A program made the position numbers and the translations under genes. The notes below the pieces were generated by a model, which searched no databases, was not told where the DNA came from, and saw only the letters and a list, made by a program, of their open reading frames with translations. Source: Lepraria neglecta (Eukaryota; Ascomycota; Lecanoromycetes; Lecanorales; Stereocaulaceae). From it: a DNA stretch of 64,000 nt. This document shows, one piece after another, positions 24,301 to 33,517 of the stretch (the first letter of the stretch is position 1; each line of letters opens with the position of its first letter). The stretch is from positions 4,471,501 to 4,535,500 of the forward strand of contig CM065646.1 in NCBI GenBank assembly GCA_033220425.1. Reading direction: 5' to 3'.

Positions 24301-25524
24301 TTCCAGCTTGCAAACGAAGCCTTCACCAGGGCTCAGTCATGTGACCCAGATTACGCTCAAGCATGGCTTGGACAAGGGCTATTGGCCGGTCAATTGGCGG
24401 ATCAGAACGAAGCTCGCAACCTGTTCACCCACGCATTTGAGATCGCAGATTCATCCTCTACAATGATCAAGCGACAATACGCTATGTGCACATTTGATCA
24501 CGTCATTTCGTCCCCGTCGAGCACCAGCACAAACAATCTTCAACCTTTGTTCGCCTTGCACCAGCTCCGCTGCCAGGTCTCGTCCGACATGGCCTTTCAG
24601 CATCTCTCTTCGTTGTTCGCCGAGCGTATCAGTGACTTTGTTGATGCAGTCTCAAGTCTGGACCTTCTAGCCTCGAGTTTAGAAGCGGAGTATGAGACAT
24701 CCGAGTCTTCGGTCACTCTGATGCGCTTTGCGCAAGCTAAGGCTGATCTTGCACGAGCCCGACTAGCGGAGCGAGATTTTGAAACTGCAGCAGAAGATGC
24801 AGAGACGGGCCTTAGCCTGTCTGAGGATGAGGAATTGGACAAGAAGGCACGCCAGCGGGTCAGGCTCTCAGCTCACATCACTGCTGGTCTGGCATACTAT
24901 TATCAAGGAACGATGGATCACGCAATCAGCATGTTCCGGAGCGCTCTGGAAGAGACCCAAGGCAATCCTGATATTATTTGTCTCCTGGCCCAGGTACTCT
25001 GGGCTAAAGGTGGCGAAGAGGAAAGGAACGTGGCTCGAGAGCAATTGTTCGATTGTGTGGGGAATCATCATGGTCATGTAGGAGCTATCACACTCCTGGG
25101 CGTCGTGGCCGTTTTAGACGATGACAAGGACACCATCGAAGCGGTCAAGGATGACTTGCAAGGCCTACGGACTCGAGATGATCTGAATGAGCAACAGCAT
25201 AGCAAGGTCGCCCAATTGCTGACGGCTATAGCTACGCTTTATCCTGAAGAGGAACAAGACTCCCTAGAGATGGGCGAAGCAACCACGTCAGTCATGCTTG
25301 CACCCTCGAAGCCACACGGCTGGTCACAACTAGCTGGCTTGTCAGAGGAGTCTTTTCCAGCAGAAATGGCAGTGCTTACAGCAATCAAAGCTGCTCCGCC
25401 TAGAGGTACGCTCGGAGCTGTCGACCTCGCCAAGGCTTATGCCGGAACCAGAAGGCTTGATGACGCTCAGAGAGCCATCGTGCTTGCTCCTTGGACGATT
25501 CATGGCTGGGAAGGCCTTGTTTGA
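21331..25524 (+). CDS. SKI3: Ski complex TPR subunit Ski3 (TTC37-like)
   Basis: Scaffold of the cytoplasmic Ski2-Ski3-Ski8 complex that feeds mRNA to the exosome for 3'-5' decay. One uninterrupted exon of 1397 codons. TPR units occur along the whole length, starting with AKAALDAHKYQDAIEQANAA and ALAVDPKSYNAKVFLGLAYE. Later clear units include AYTSLGIYYADYGKDNKRAR, YYCWVGLGESYHNSGRYIAA and LGTLYLIQDDFQLANEAFTR. An acidic insert lies near residues 320-345. Length and continuous TPR architecture fit Ski3 better than other fungal TPR proteins. No domain is missing that I can see. Confidence 0.88.
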   Translation: MSATKTALKAAKAALDAHKYQDAIEQANAALAVDPKSYNAKVFLGLAYEKQDQIEASETVYRAAITIKDKDPLAWQGLVTLYEKQAGKKLDEYHDAAIRLAEIFMEKDDRTRCQSVLDKYVGDAKKYGSRTQVKHSLEVYLPTGSIYDYLEGRIPQPAHTYAKIADIVEAEEKEKINTEIGQRRTRLGARIDQVTAEVKREVLEGSQLEELYGAIIDWTHDDEVRRHYEEKLLQRAYDTLVTLHAPKKAAKREQVTNLAQGLVILKHPFLLAWKIKLEWNDVEEVNDLDAGLLREYLSLFPEEGLSKVLRGYLESDISPFPKAKAPAEGEAEEDDESGPASAEDRLILMSEGMEESCSSILAHRLMGQYYLNIEENESAASIARQGLNRISIESNMSGLPLQHSRNAISIVLATALVQFQAPRHHPEAMEIFEDILRRKATETSALIGIGLILEEQDNYNEAVEFFGRALKRSSEPRIKAEAAWCKALNGDNESSLHELEACLSEMEGSDTRTKSLRSQTLYRIGMCMWNQDTSTAARKDRTGAYARFLASLQADFNFAPAYTSLGIYYADYGKDNKRARKCFQKAFELSSSEVEAAERLAKSFAKSGEWDLVEVVSQRVIESGKLKPAPGSKKKGVSWPFAALGVVQLNNQEYAKSVVSFQSALRTAPADYYCWVGLGESYHNSGRYIAATKAFEQAQKLEVSSEDDSIKDNWFSKYMLANVRRELGEYDTAIAGYQEVLQLRPAEFGVSIALLQSLVESAWHHIELGFYGRAADGAREAISLAQDISERRNDAFNLWKAVGDACSVFTYVQAYTPRLPVQALQSLFEASIDHSVYDLLADIDSVGKTTLQTFTQETDDVTSSLIFSVKAAILAQKRAIHACANDVHARAVAWYNLGWTEHRAHVSGIEETQARSKKRPLKYLKASVQAFKRAIELEAGNAEFWNSLGIVTTDLNPKVSQHSFVRSLYLNDKNARVWTNLGTLYLIQDDFQLANEAFTRAQSCDPDYAQAWLGQGLLAGQLADQNEARNLFTHAFEIADSSSTMIKRQYAMCTFDHVISSPSSTSTNNLQPLFALHQLRCQVSSDMAFQHLSSLFAERISDFVDAVSSLDLLASSLEAEYETSESSVTLMRFAQAKADLARARLAERDFETAAEDAETGLSLSEDEELDKKARQRVRLSAHITAGLAYYYQGTMDHAISMFRSALEETQGNPDIICLLAQVLWAKGGEEERNVAREQLFDCVGNHHGHVGAITLLGVVAVLDDDKDTIEAVKDDLQGLRTRDDLNEQQHSKVAQLLTAIATLYPEEEQDSLEMGEATTSVMLAPSKPHGWSQLAGLSEESFPAEMAVLTAIKAAPPRGTLGAVDLAKAYAGTRRLDDAQRAIVLAPWTIHGWEGLV

Positions 25525-25681
25525 TTTAGACGCGCATGATTGAACGAGTTGACGATCTTAATGCCTATAGCGTTTTCAGCGAAAGACGCATGGGAGCTGC
25601 ATCTAGATCTTATGTTGCATTTGCACTGGGGAATAGGTCATGTCCTCGAGAATCGATGTATCATAATCGCAGTCAAGAAGT

Positions 25682-26470
25682 TCAACTTCTTCCCATAATC
25701 CTCTCACACTCGTCTCTAATCTCCTCCACCCCACCAACCCCCTTCCACCTCTCCAACAACCCCTTCACTTCCTCCCAATCCGTCTCCGCCTCCCCTCTCC
25801 TCCCATCATCAAGCAGCCCGCCCAATCTCCTCGGCGTCCCCAAAATCCACCTAACAGTATCCCTCTGCCTCCTCTTCTCCTCTTCCCCCCTCTTCCTCTC
25901 CTCCAACCCCTCAAATGAAATCTCCTCCCCTCCCCCGTCTCTCCCATCCTTCGCACCCATAGCCAACCCCCCCGCCGTCTCAGCAATATGCGCCACAGCC
26001 GGACTCAACGTACTCGTCGTTGGCGTCAACGGATCCATATTACTCCGCATCCTCCTAATCGTATCCGTAGCCGTAATCAGCTTCGAATAATTATCATAAA
26101 CCAGCGCCTTCCTCTCCCCATCCAGTCCCTTAATCTCATTAATCAATCCCCTTTCCACCCTCAAAACCCCCTCCAACCCCTGTCCAGCCAACACGGACTT
26201 AACGTAGGCATCGGCGTCGAAGTCTGAATTGTCTAGCTCGCTGATTTTTGTGGAGAAGGTGGGGGAGGATGGGGAGGGTAGGGAGGGAGGTGTGGGTGTA
26301 TTGCTGGTGGTGGGATCAGAGGAGGTGGATTTGAGGTTGTAGTAGTCGCGGAGGGCAGTGCGGTTGGCGCGGCGGGGTTGGGGGGCAGGAGAGGTGGTGC
26401 GAGAGGTTGTGGGGGTGCTGGTTAGAGATGTTGAGGGGTTGGAGGGGCGGGGGGATGTTATTGTTGACAT
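25682..26470 (-). CDS. VPS51: GARP/EARP complex subunit Vps51
   Basis: Tethering-complex subunit for endosome-to-Golgi retrograde vesicles. A single exon of 262 aa from the ATG at 26470 (MSTITSPRPS); an in-frame ATG at 26521 would add 17 residues. A Ser/Thr/Pro-rich N-terminus leads into the conserved Vps51 core: RRANRTALRDYYNL, then NSDFDADAYVKSVLAGQGLE, LINEIKGLDGERKALVYDNY and SKLITATDTIRRMRSNMDPL. A Gly/Glu/Arg-rich helical C-terminus follows. Fungal Vps51 proteins are short like this one. The coding strand is C-rich in its first half and strikingly G-rich (GGG/GAG codons) in its second. Confidence 0.9.
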   Translation of the reverse strand: MSTITSPRPSNPSTSLTSTPTTSRTTSPAPQPRRANRTALRDYYNLKSTSSDPTTSNTPTPPSLPSPSSPTFSTKISELDNSDFDADAYVKSVLAGQGLEGVLRVERGLINEIKGLDGERKALVYDNYSKLITATDTIRRMRSNMDPLTPTTSTLSPAVAHIAETAGGLAMGAKDGRDGGGEEISFEGLEERKRGEEEKRRQRDTVRWILGTPRRLGGLLDDGRRGEAETDWEEVKGLLERWKGVGGVEEIRDECERIMGRS

Positions 26471-27046
26471 TTTGTGGTGTGGGAGAGACAAATTGCGATG
26501 ATTTGATGCTTCTTGGGGCATCGACTCTAGGGCCCCGTCTAGGGTGGACAGTGGCGCTGGGGGTGTGGCTTTAGGGCCGGTTTCCGCCTTAAGCCTAATG
26601 TCTTAGGCCTACCATGTCTGGTTCTTTCATCCCCACTCGGTGCTCTGAGAATCATCCTACAGTACTCTGTTTCTTGTTCTCTCTGGTGTATCTCTGCTTC
26701 AATCTCGTACTAACTATCATGGCCATGGCGATGATTACCTCATCTTCAGGTCCTTCGTGTTCCCGCTCAGCTGAAGAATGGAGGCGTGCATTGGTATTGC
26801 CAGATTCGAGGCTGAGCAGCACGCAAATCCTGCAGGTAGGTGGCATAGCACGATACTAATGCCATAGCTTTCTTCAGCACCGTTCCCCAAATTTTCTTAA
26901 TACGTATTGACATATTAACTCTCTTTTCGATTGTTGTACATACAGATTCACATCCATCTTCAAATCCAGTCCGAGTGCGCTCTAAAGAATACTTTTGTAC
27001 ATCAGTCACCCCTCAAGACTTGCATACCGGAACCTTCGATTTTGTA
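26471..27046. other. Intergenic between VPS51 and the HET gene
   Basis: 576 bp holding the two divergent 5' regions. An 81-codon plus-strand frame (26614-26859) with a hydrophobic stretch (LCFLFSLVYLCFNLVLTI) is in the leader of the HET gene. Nothing links it to a known protein, so I do not call it. Confidence 0.5.
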
Positions 27047-29587
27047 ATGGAGTCTAAAAACGCGGAAATCGTCGAGATCCCTTCCGACCCTGCTGTCGAT
27101 GCCGAATTGAAAAATGAACATCAGTCCCAGGCACAGTCTTCTGCTAGCGCCCAGCCTGCGCGCGAGTCTCAAACAGACGAAATCCCTAGTCACGGTGTAA
27201 CTCCCTTCGATTCTGCTTCTCTTACTGAGATTGATGCATGGGATGGCATCGAGGGGCAAATTGCCCTTGACAGCTTTCTCACCGGTGAATCAGAGAGGCC
27301 TTTGATGGAACTATTGGCTCGTGCTGAGGGTATCAATGTGAACGATTTGGACCAGTATAGCTTGAGATCGTCAAAGTGGCAAGCTCCGACTGAAGAAGAT
27401 GGAAGCCAGCTTTCCTTCATCGGAGCAGTCGACCAAGTTGTTGATCTTCAAGACCGCTATGATTTTTCTTACACAGCTGAGACATCAGGGGAACACCAAG
27501 AGGCGGCCTCAGGCGGCTCTACTGCGGTCGATGTCAGATCTATCAAGCAGATGGGTGTTCACAATGCTGAGAGCTATGTTGCACCGGATGAGGCATTTGA
27601 ATATGACGAATTACCATCTGGCGGCAAGCGTTTCCGGTTACTAGGTCCCGCACCCCCAGATGAGCAGGGGAACATATCCTCTCTTGAGCTACATACGTTT
27701 GACCTGGATGATGCTCCTCCATTCTACGCCCTGTCATATGTATGGCACAATCAGGAAAAGATAGTGCCAATGACTTGTAACGGCAAAAGGCTCATGATCA
27801 CAAACAGCCTGGGCCTTGCGTTAGAAAAATCAGTACCCTGGAGCCGCGGAGCGTATTTGTGGGCAGATGGAATATGTATCAATCAGGACAACATTTCCGA
27901 ACGCAGCCACCAGGTGACTTTAATGGGTGATATTTACGGGCGTGCTTCCAAGGTCCTTGCCCACCTAGGACGCAATGTTTCACCTGAAAGTGACTCCATT
28001 GATTGGTCGGCCGTCAGTCTCATGACTTTACTCAATCGGATCTGGAGCAATGAGCCAGAGCATTCTATGAAGCCTGAGTCAGAATGGACGAAAATTCTGG
28101 CTACGAATCACGACAATGCTTCCATGTGGGAGACCTTGGTGGCGTTCTGGATGAATCCTTGGTTTACTCGGTGTTGGATCGCGCAAGAAGCTATCCTCGC
28201 AGAAAATGTTGTTTTGTTCTTCGGTAAAGCCACTTGCAGCTTGAACGCAGTCACTACATTTTGGGACCTTACCCAGCGCCGCGACCTGCCTAAGATCATG
28301 AAATATAGCTCTTTGGCAGATATGTACGCAGCATGCCGGAATATAAGCATGGTCGGATCTTTCAAGAAACTTAGAGATTGGCATCACAAACCATCAGTTA
28401 CTGGAGAGACGCAGGAGTCTACTCGTCATGCTAAGGAGGATTCTGGTGCTCATGAGCATACAGAGACCCAGAATCGTGCCTTATCAAGCGCCAGCCTATT
28501 GAATCTACTGGCTATGTCCCGCTCCAATGGCGCCACTGACGAAAGGGACAAGATTTATGCTCTCCTTGCACTTGCGAATGATGAAACGGCCCGCACGATT
28601 ACTCCTGATTATTCCGCTGAGAACACGATTGCAAAGGTATATACTGATGTTGCAGAGAAATACATCAGACAAGGATTCGGTACAGAGCTACTTCAATACG
28701 CCGGCTGTGATCATCTCACCACCGGACTTCCGTCTTGGGTGCCGGACTGGAGCCACCAATCAAGGTCCGCCTTCAGTTCTATGCGATTCAGCTGTTCTAG
28801 GAAGTCGCAATCACACATCACTTTAGGCCCGGATCAAGGAAAGCTCCAGATCCGAGGTGCCATCATTGACTCTTTCGAGTATCTTGGATTCCCATGTCGG
28901 TACTACTCACTAGATTCTTCCCAGGATAGACTATATCGAAAAGGTCCCAGTGATGACCTTCCACCTGTTGAGACCGACATGCACATGCGTCAAGTCGTAT
29001 ACGCCACAGCCAAGATGCTATTCCAAAATTTCTGCCCAGCTGACCGTTATCCTGAGGGTTGGAGTACTGCTCTCGGTCGAACGCTCGTGGCAGACTGTAC
29101 CAGGTCTGGCGAGAGATCAGATCCAGCATTTATGGAAAGCTTCGCTGCCTTCGAGAACTTTAATGACCAGAGCTTGGAGATGTCTGTACTGAAGGCGACT
29201 ATTGAACCTGGATCGGAGGAAGACAACCTTCTTGATCAGGCTTGGCGGTACGAGAATGCTGTGCAGGAGGTTCAGAAGGGAAGGAGGATATGTGTCACCA
29301 AAGGAGGATATATGGGTATTACCACTTACGATACTGAAATGGGAGACCTGCTTGTTATCCTTGAAGGGTTTACTATACCGTTCGTGCTTAGACGGAAAGG
29401 AGACCACTTTGTCATAGTTGGAGACTGTTACATTCACAGTATCATGGACGGTGAATTGGTCTGCACTCCCCAAGACAAGTTCGAGCTAGGTGAATCCCAG
29501 GTTGAAGCTGACAGTAACGGGGATCGCTTCTGCATTCGATTGCCGACAGATGTTTTTGCTACTTTTCAGACTTTCACGATTGTATGA
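27047..29587 (+). CDS. HET-domain (heterokaryon incompatibility) protein
   Basis: Member of the fungal non-self-recognition HET family. A single exon from the ATG at 27047, 846 aa; a GTG further upstream is in frame but less likely. Residues 1-200 are acidic and unmatched. The HET domain spans about 220-400 with its usual blocks: PFYALSYVWHNQEKIV, GAYLWADGICINQDNISERS, GDIYGRASKVLAHLG and NPWFTRCWIAQEAILA. A later conserved block, RSNGATDERDKIYALLALAN, and the C-terminal GDLLVILEGFTIPFVLRRKG are typical of long HET proteins of the 6-OR type. It has no NACHT or repeat domain. Whether it acts in incompatibility is unknown. Confidence 0.92.
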   Translation: MESKNAEIVEIPSDPAVDAELKNEHQSQAQSSASAQPARESQTDEIPSHGVTPFDSASLTEIDAWDGIEGQIALDSFLTGESERPLMELLARAEGINVNDLDQYSLRSSKWQAPTEEDGSQLSFIGAVDQVVDLQDRYDFSYTAETSGEHQEAASGGSTAVDVRSIKQMGVHNAESYVAPDEAFEYDELPSGGKRFRLLGPAPPDEQGNISSLELHTFDLDDAPPFYALSYVWHNQEKIVPMTCNGKRLMITNSLGLALEKSVPWSRGAYLWADGICINQDNISERSHQVTLMGDIYGRASKVLAHLGRNVSPESDSIDWSAVSLMTLLNRIWSNEPEHSMKPESEWTKILATNHDNASMWETLVAFWMNPWFTRCWIAQEAILAENVVLFFGKATCSLNAVTTFWDLTQRRDLPKIMKYSSLADMYAACRNISMVGSFKKLRDWHHKPSVTGETQESTRHAKEDSGAHEHTETQNRALSSASLLNLLAMSRSNGATDERDKIYALLALANDETARTITPDYSAENTIAKVYTDVAEKYIRQGFGTELLQYAGCDHLTTGLPSWVPDWSHQSRSAFSSMRFSCSRKSQSHITLGPDQGKLQIRGAIIDSFEYLGFPCRYYSLDSSQDRLYRKGPSDDLPPVETDMHMRQVVYATAKMLFQNFCPADRYPEGWSTALGRTLVADCTRSGERSDPAFMESFAAFENFNDQSLEMSVLKATIEPGSEEDNLLDQAWRYENAVQEVQKGRRICVTKGGYMGITTYDTEMGDLLVILEGFTIPFVLRRKGDHFVIVGDCYIHSIMDGELVCTPQDKFELGESQVEADSNGDRFCIRLPTDVFATFQTFTIV

Positions 29588-30066
29588 AGCTGGGAGTTTA
29601 TCCTTCACATCATATGCAGCTTTGAGCAGCCAGGCTTTGTAGTTCGTTCAGTCTATCCACAACAGTGCCTAAATTACTGACTTGTGATCTTGCCCAGAGC
29701 AAATTGCATACTATGGAGTTTATTGTCTAGGCTAGACGGAGTAGACCTTTTTTGAACATGAGTGTATTGTTGGCGTAATTAATCGTAAATTTGAGCACAC
29801 CGATATATACATTCCAGGTTTCGACCAGGAAATGGCAAGGCTGGAGGCTGCGCTAAAAGCGCACTAATCCAGGGCTAGGGCTAGGGCTAGGGCCTCGGGC
29901 GCTACAAGAGCACTCAACTGTTGGTTGCTCACTCCCTTCGCCGTGCCATGACAACAGAGATGATGTACGCATTGGGATGGTCTATAATGGCCTATCATCC
30001 GTCCTACTGTACAGAATCTCTCTACCCTTAGCAAAGCAGCACATCCACCCCTAACCTTCCCCAAAG
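29588..30066. other. Intergenic, HET 3' end to RMI1
   Basis: 479 bp without a supported gene. It holds the 3' region of the HET gene and the RMI1 promoter, including the G-rich telomere-like tract at 29872-29892. Confidence 0.55.
29872..29892 (+). repeat. G-quadruplex-type (GGGCTA)3GGG tract
   Basis: Four GGG runs separated by identical CTA loops, a textbook intramolecular G-quadruplex pattern. The unit is a one-base variant (C for T) of the TTAGGG telomere repeat. It lies about 175 bp upstream of the RMI1 start codon. Confidence 0.9.
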
Positions 30067-30747
30067 ATGTCCAACCCCACAACCCAAATCTCCACCCAGC
30101 TCGCCTCAACAAAAGGCCTCACCCCCTCCCCCACCTGGCTAACCACCTTCCTAACAACCCAACGCCCCACGACACCCCTCCCCGTCCTCAACCAAACAGC
30201 ATGTTTCCGCCTCCTAGCCTCCGACATCACTACCTCTCTATCCACAAACGCTGCAACATGTTTCCCGCCAGACATCCACAATGCGAATATCAAGGAAAGA
30301 AAATTAGTGGGGCCTATAGCAGTACAGGTACTAGCAGTCGAGGACATGAGCAAATCCCGCTGGGAGCAGATTGAAGCCATTGAAGCGCTTGAGAGGGGCG
30401 AGGGCACGAAAGGGAGGGAGATCATACGGGTGGCTGCTACGGAGGAGGATGATGAGAGTGGGGGTGTGGCGAAGGGTGGGGGACCGCATAAGTTGGCGCT
30501 ACAGGATGCTACCGGGAAGAGGGCTTATGGGATTGAGTTGAAGGGGTTGGAGGGGGTGGGGTTGGGAATGAGTATGGGGTGTAAGATGGTGTTGAGGAAT
30601 GTGGTTGTTGCAAGGGGGATGGTGCTGCTGGAGCCGGTGACAGTGACGGTGTTGGGTGGGAAGATTGAGGGATTGCATAAGGCGTGGAAGGAGGGGAGGA
30701 AGGCGGAGTTGAGGGCTGCTATTGAGGCGGGTGAGAGGGTGGTGTGA
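30067..30747 (+). CDS. RMI1: RecQ-mediated genome instability protein 1
   Basis: OB-fold partner of the RecQ helicase (Sgs1/BLM) and topoisomerase III complex, which dissolves Holliday junctions. A single exon, 226 aa. The helical N-terminus is followed by the RMI1 OB-fold pattern: KERKLVGPIAVQVLAVEDMS, then HKLALQDATGKRAYGIELKG, KMVLRNVVVARGMVLLEPVT and VTVLGGKIEGLHKAWKEGRK. The length fits fungal Rmi1. The gene has an extreme internal composition switch: the first ~90 codons are C-rich and the last ~120 are G-rich on the same strand. Confidence 0.9.
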   Translation: MSNPTTQISTQLASTKGLTPSPTWLTTFLTTQRPTTPLPVLNQTACFRLLASDITTSLSTNAATCFPPDIHNANIKERKLVGPIAVQVLAVEDMSKSRWEQIEAIEALERGEGTKGREIIRVAATEEDDESGGVAKGGGPHKLALQDATGKRAYGIELKGLEGVGLGMSMGCKMVLRNVVVARGMVLLEPVTVTVLGGKIEGLHKAWKEGRKAELRAAIEAGERVV

Positions 30748-30886
30748 AGGAGTTGATAGCGCGCTTGCGATAGAGCGCATTGCGAGTCGAGGTACCGTGG
30801 ATTACAGTATTCGCATTGCAGATCTGGATCCCCTCCGGCGACCAAAGCGGAGCACATTCTATTCATTGGGGGTATGTGAGTACTTT

Positions 30887-32288
30887 CTAGGAAGGAAGCG
30901 GATTCAAGCGGCTCACTCCTTCACGGTGTTCAGTGTGCCATACGCATAGCTTCCTGTCATAAAAGCTCGTAGACACGAAAGTGTAACCGGTGCTGCGGAA
31001 CCCGTCAATACTCTCGATTCGCCCATCGCCTGCATAATTCATGCTCTCGTGCTCCTCGAATTTGGCGAGAATCCTAATCGACCAAGTGGCTTGATCGTTT
31101 GAAGACTCGATCTTCAAAAATCTTGCTCCGGCATGCATACAGCTTGCTAGTACAAGGAGGTAAGTCCCTTCCCCTATCAAAGACACCCGGTCCACGAGTT
31201 TGAGCCGCCAGACTCCCCCACCCAAGGATTTCTCAGCCAGTACCTTCGCTCGTCCGCCTGATGCCGGCAGCGCGAGGACCCTGACATACTCGTCATAGCT
31301 GCCAGTGAGAAGGAATTCGTCTTTTTCAGGCCAGTTGGCTAAGAGCGGCAAGATTGCGGTAACACCTGCGCTATGAGTAGTCCGATCACGGCGTAATGGC
31401 TCCTGGAGATGCTGGATTTCCTCGCTGTCATTGACGTCTGTTCCAAGGGGATGAGCACTAGATCTATGCCTACAAAGCGCCGAATCATCACCGCCGGAGT
31501 ATAAGAGAGCGAACTTGTCCTCGGCAGTGCGAGACGATGCCCAAACCACCGTCCACGCTTCCAAGGAGTGAGCTTGCGATCTCCCCAGAATTTGTGCTCG
31601 ATCGGCGGATATATACCGCATGTAGTCGAAGATTACGATTTGGCCATCAGACGCAGAGACAGCTATCACTGATGGAAATCCTCCAAGGGACAAATGGAAT
31701 GACGGGTAGCAAGCCAATGAGAGTACCAGTATCGATGGATCGAATATTTGCACGACTGATTCCTTTAACAGAGATACCTTGTTTCCTCTCTTCTCGAGGT
31801 CAAGTCTGTAAATACAGACAGAGCCTTCGCTCGTTGCTACCGCCAATGTTGTTTTCTCAACTGGTGAAAAGTGAAGATCAAGGATAGCGAAAGGAGTCGC
31901 TATTGTTTGAAGACAAGATCTGTCGTAGGGACTGATGTCAGAGAATGTGTCCCAAAGAGTGCCTTGGATTATGTCCCAAGGCGATAGAACGTCAAACCCC
32001 ATACAAGTTTTGTTCCTGCAGCCGGAATAGTATCAAACTCCCACTTCGCTTTTGCAGCTTCCGTGTGACTTCATCTTCTTTGGGTATTTCAGTTGTAACA
32101 TTTTCCGGTTTCTCATCTGCTTCCAGGACATATGTGCCAACGACAAAATATTCTGTATTGTAGAGAGAAAACTCCAGACAGCTAGGCTGTGAATCGAGGA
32201 TAATACTTGTTATGGAAGCAGTAGCATTCTCTACATCGACAGGCCAAGGTAATACTGCCTCAGCATTTGCTTCGGGCCCTGAGGACAT
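30887..32288 (-). CDS. DPH7: Diphthine methylesterase Dph7 (WD40)
   Basis: Acts in diphthamide modification of elongation factor 2, demethylating the diphthine methyl-ester intermediate before amidation. Two exons, 32288-32005 and 31919-30887, with an 85-bp intron (donor GTATGG, acceptor GACAG), give 438 aa. The N-terminus has the family pattern (PSCLEFSLYNTEYFVVGTYV, then KRSGSLILFRL). WD repeats follow: PFAILDLHFSPVEKTTLAVA, FALLYSGGDDSALCRHRSSA, EFLLTGSYDEYVRVLALPAS and VSTSFYDRKLCVWHTE. The assignment rests on the N-terminal block and repeat layout rather than on a single catalytic motif. Confidence 0.83.
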
Positions 32289-32728
32289 TGGAAGAAACGA
32301 GCACTAACGCTTGGTCCATGAGAAGTTAATATTGAGGGAACGAAGGGTGTAAGTTGTAAAGGCACAGCAACTAGCGGCGCTGGTAGCGCTACGATAGCCG
32401 CCCACGAAAGCGATTGATCAGGCTGAAGCTCTTCAACCTGGAGTCGTCTAGGCGCTATGTGAACCAGGGGAAATAGTGGGAGATAGGATGGGGCGAACGG
32501 AGGACGAAGGCGAAGAAGGAGGCGATGCCTTCCTCTCAGACGACTCGAGCTTCTACGGTCCGTCACTACCCAGGGCAGCGGCTCAATCGCTCCTTCCATT
32601 AAACCAAACCAGGGGATGACGACCTCCGTTCCGCGCTCGAAGACCGCGCAGAGAGCTTCGATACTTCGCACTATTGGGCAAACCACCACTTGCAATTATC
32701 AGTCATCGCACACGCCGCAATTGCAAAC
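32289..32728. promoter_or_regulatory. Divergent promoter region, DPH7 / DUF1917 gene
   Basis: 440 bp between the divergent start codons. A 154-codon minus-strand frame crossing it (32231-32695) has no recognisable domain and I treat it as a chance frame. Confidence 0.45.
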
Positions 32729-33517
32729 ATGGCAGCTTCTACTTCCAAACCCCAAGAAGCTGTAAATATGTACGAAGACTACTCCAGCGGCCGTCACCTT
32801 TCCGAGACTGTCGAAGCTTTCTTAAGACGTCTTCCACCGCTCAGTACCAGCATAATGGACTACGGTCCATGGATATACTGCGCAAGTCCATACGCTTCCA
32901 AAGGCAACGGACCGGAAGACCAAGCCACTCTCGTACGCAGAGGGCGGCAATTATTGAAGAAATTCACTGCCCTCAAAGCAGGCATCGAGGCATCTATGCC
33001 TGGTAAAAGCAAGGGTGTCATCACACGACAGGTAATACTCCCCAAGCTGTACCTTGCTCTTTAGCTCTAGCTAGATGTTGACTGGACAGGTCACACCACA
33101 CCGCAAGCAATTAGAACTCGACCTTCTCGCCCTCGCGCGCGAAACAGGCTGCACGTCAGGCAAATGGATGCTATTCCCCTCCCCCCAGACCTCAACACCG
33201 CCTGGTCCCTCGTCGCTCACGGTACTGTCGCTGGCGAACTAGGCCACGCAGCGAAAGTCGCTACGGATGACGGAAGCCAGAATGCGCGCCTCATCTGTAT
33301 CTATACTCCTGACTTTGGTGATAAGGAGGATGTGAAGAGAGTGCTGGAGAGAATCCTTGCGATGGGACTGTGTAATAGGAATGGAGCTATTGGGGAGGGG
33401 AAAGCGATTTATTATAAGGCAGATGCGTATACTTATTTGGAACTTATGGGAGGGAATGAGTTTGGGTTGAAAACGAGTCTGTTTTCTAATCGGGAGGTGC
33501 TGGCGGAGGGGAAGTAG
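32729..33517 (+). CDS. DUF1917 protein, interrupted by a 1-bp frameshift
   Basis: Family of small alpha/beta proteins of unknown function (UPF0696-like). Exon 1 is 32729-33031 (MAASTSKPQEAVNMYEDY; DYGPWIYCASPYASKG). A 58-bp intron with donor GTAATA and acceptor GACAG leads to exon 2 from 33090 (VTPHRKQLELDLLALARETG, then TSGKWMLFP). At the run of six C at 33181-33186 the conserved frame changes: KWMLF is in one frame, and PPDLNTAWSLVAHGTVAGEL and the rest to the stop at 33517 are in another. One extra C would restore LFPSPPDLN. No intron fits, since the two halves abut. It is either a sequencing or assembly homopolymer error or a recent inactivation; good conservation on both sides favours the former. 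Confidence 0.8.

Noticed and set aside
29872-29892. Interstitial telomere or chromosome-fusion scar
   Set aside because: Only three and a half units, unit GGGCTA rather than GGGTTA, and both flanks are ordinary genes.
32231-32695. 154-codon minus-strand frame between DPH7 and the DUF1917 gene
   Set aside because: No recognisable domain; DPH7 already has a well-supported start at 32288 and the frame crosses the divergent promoter.
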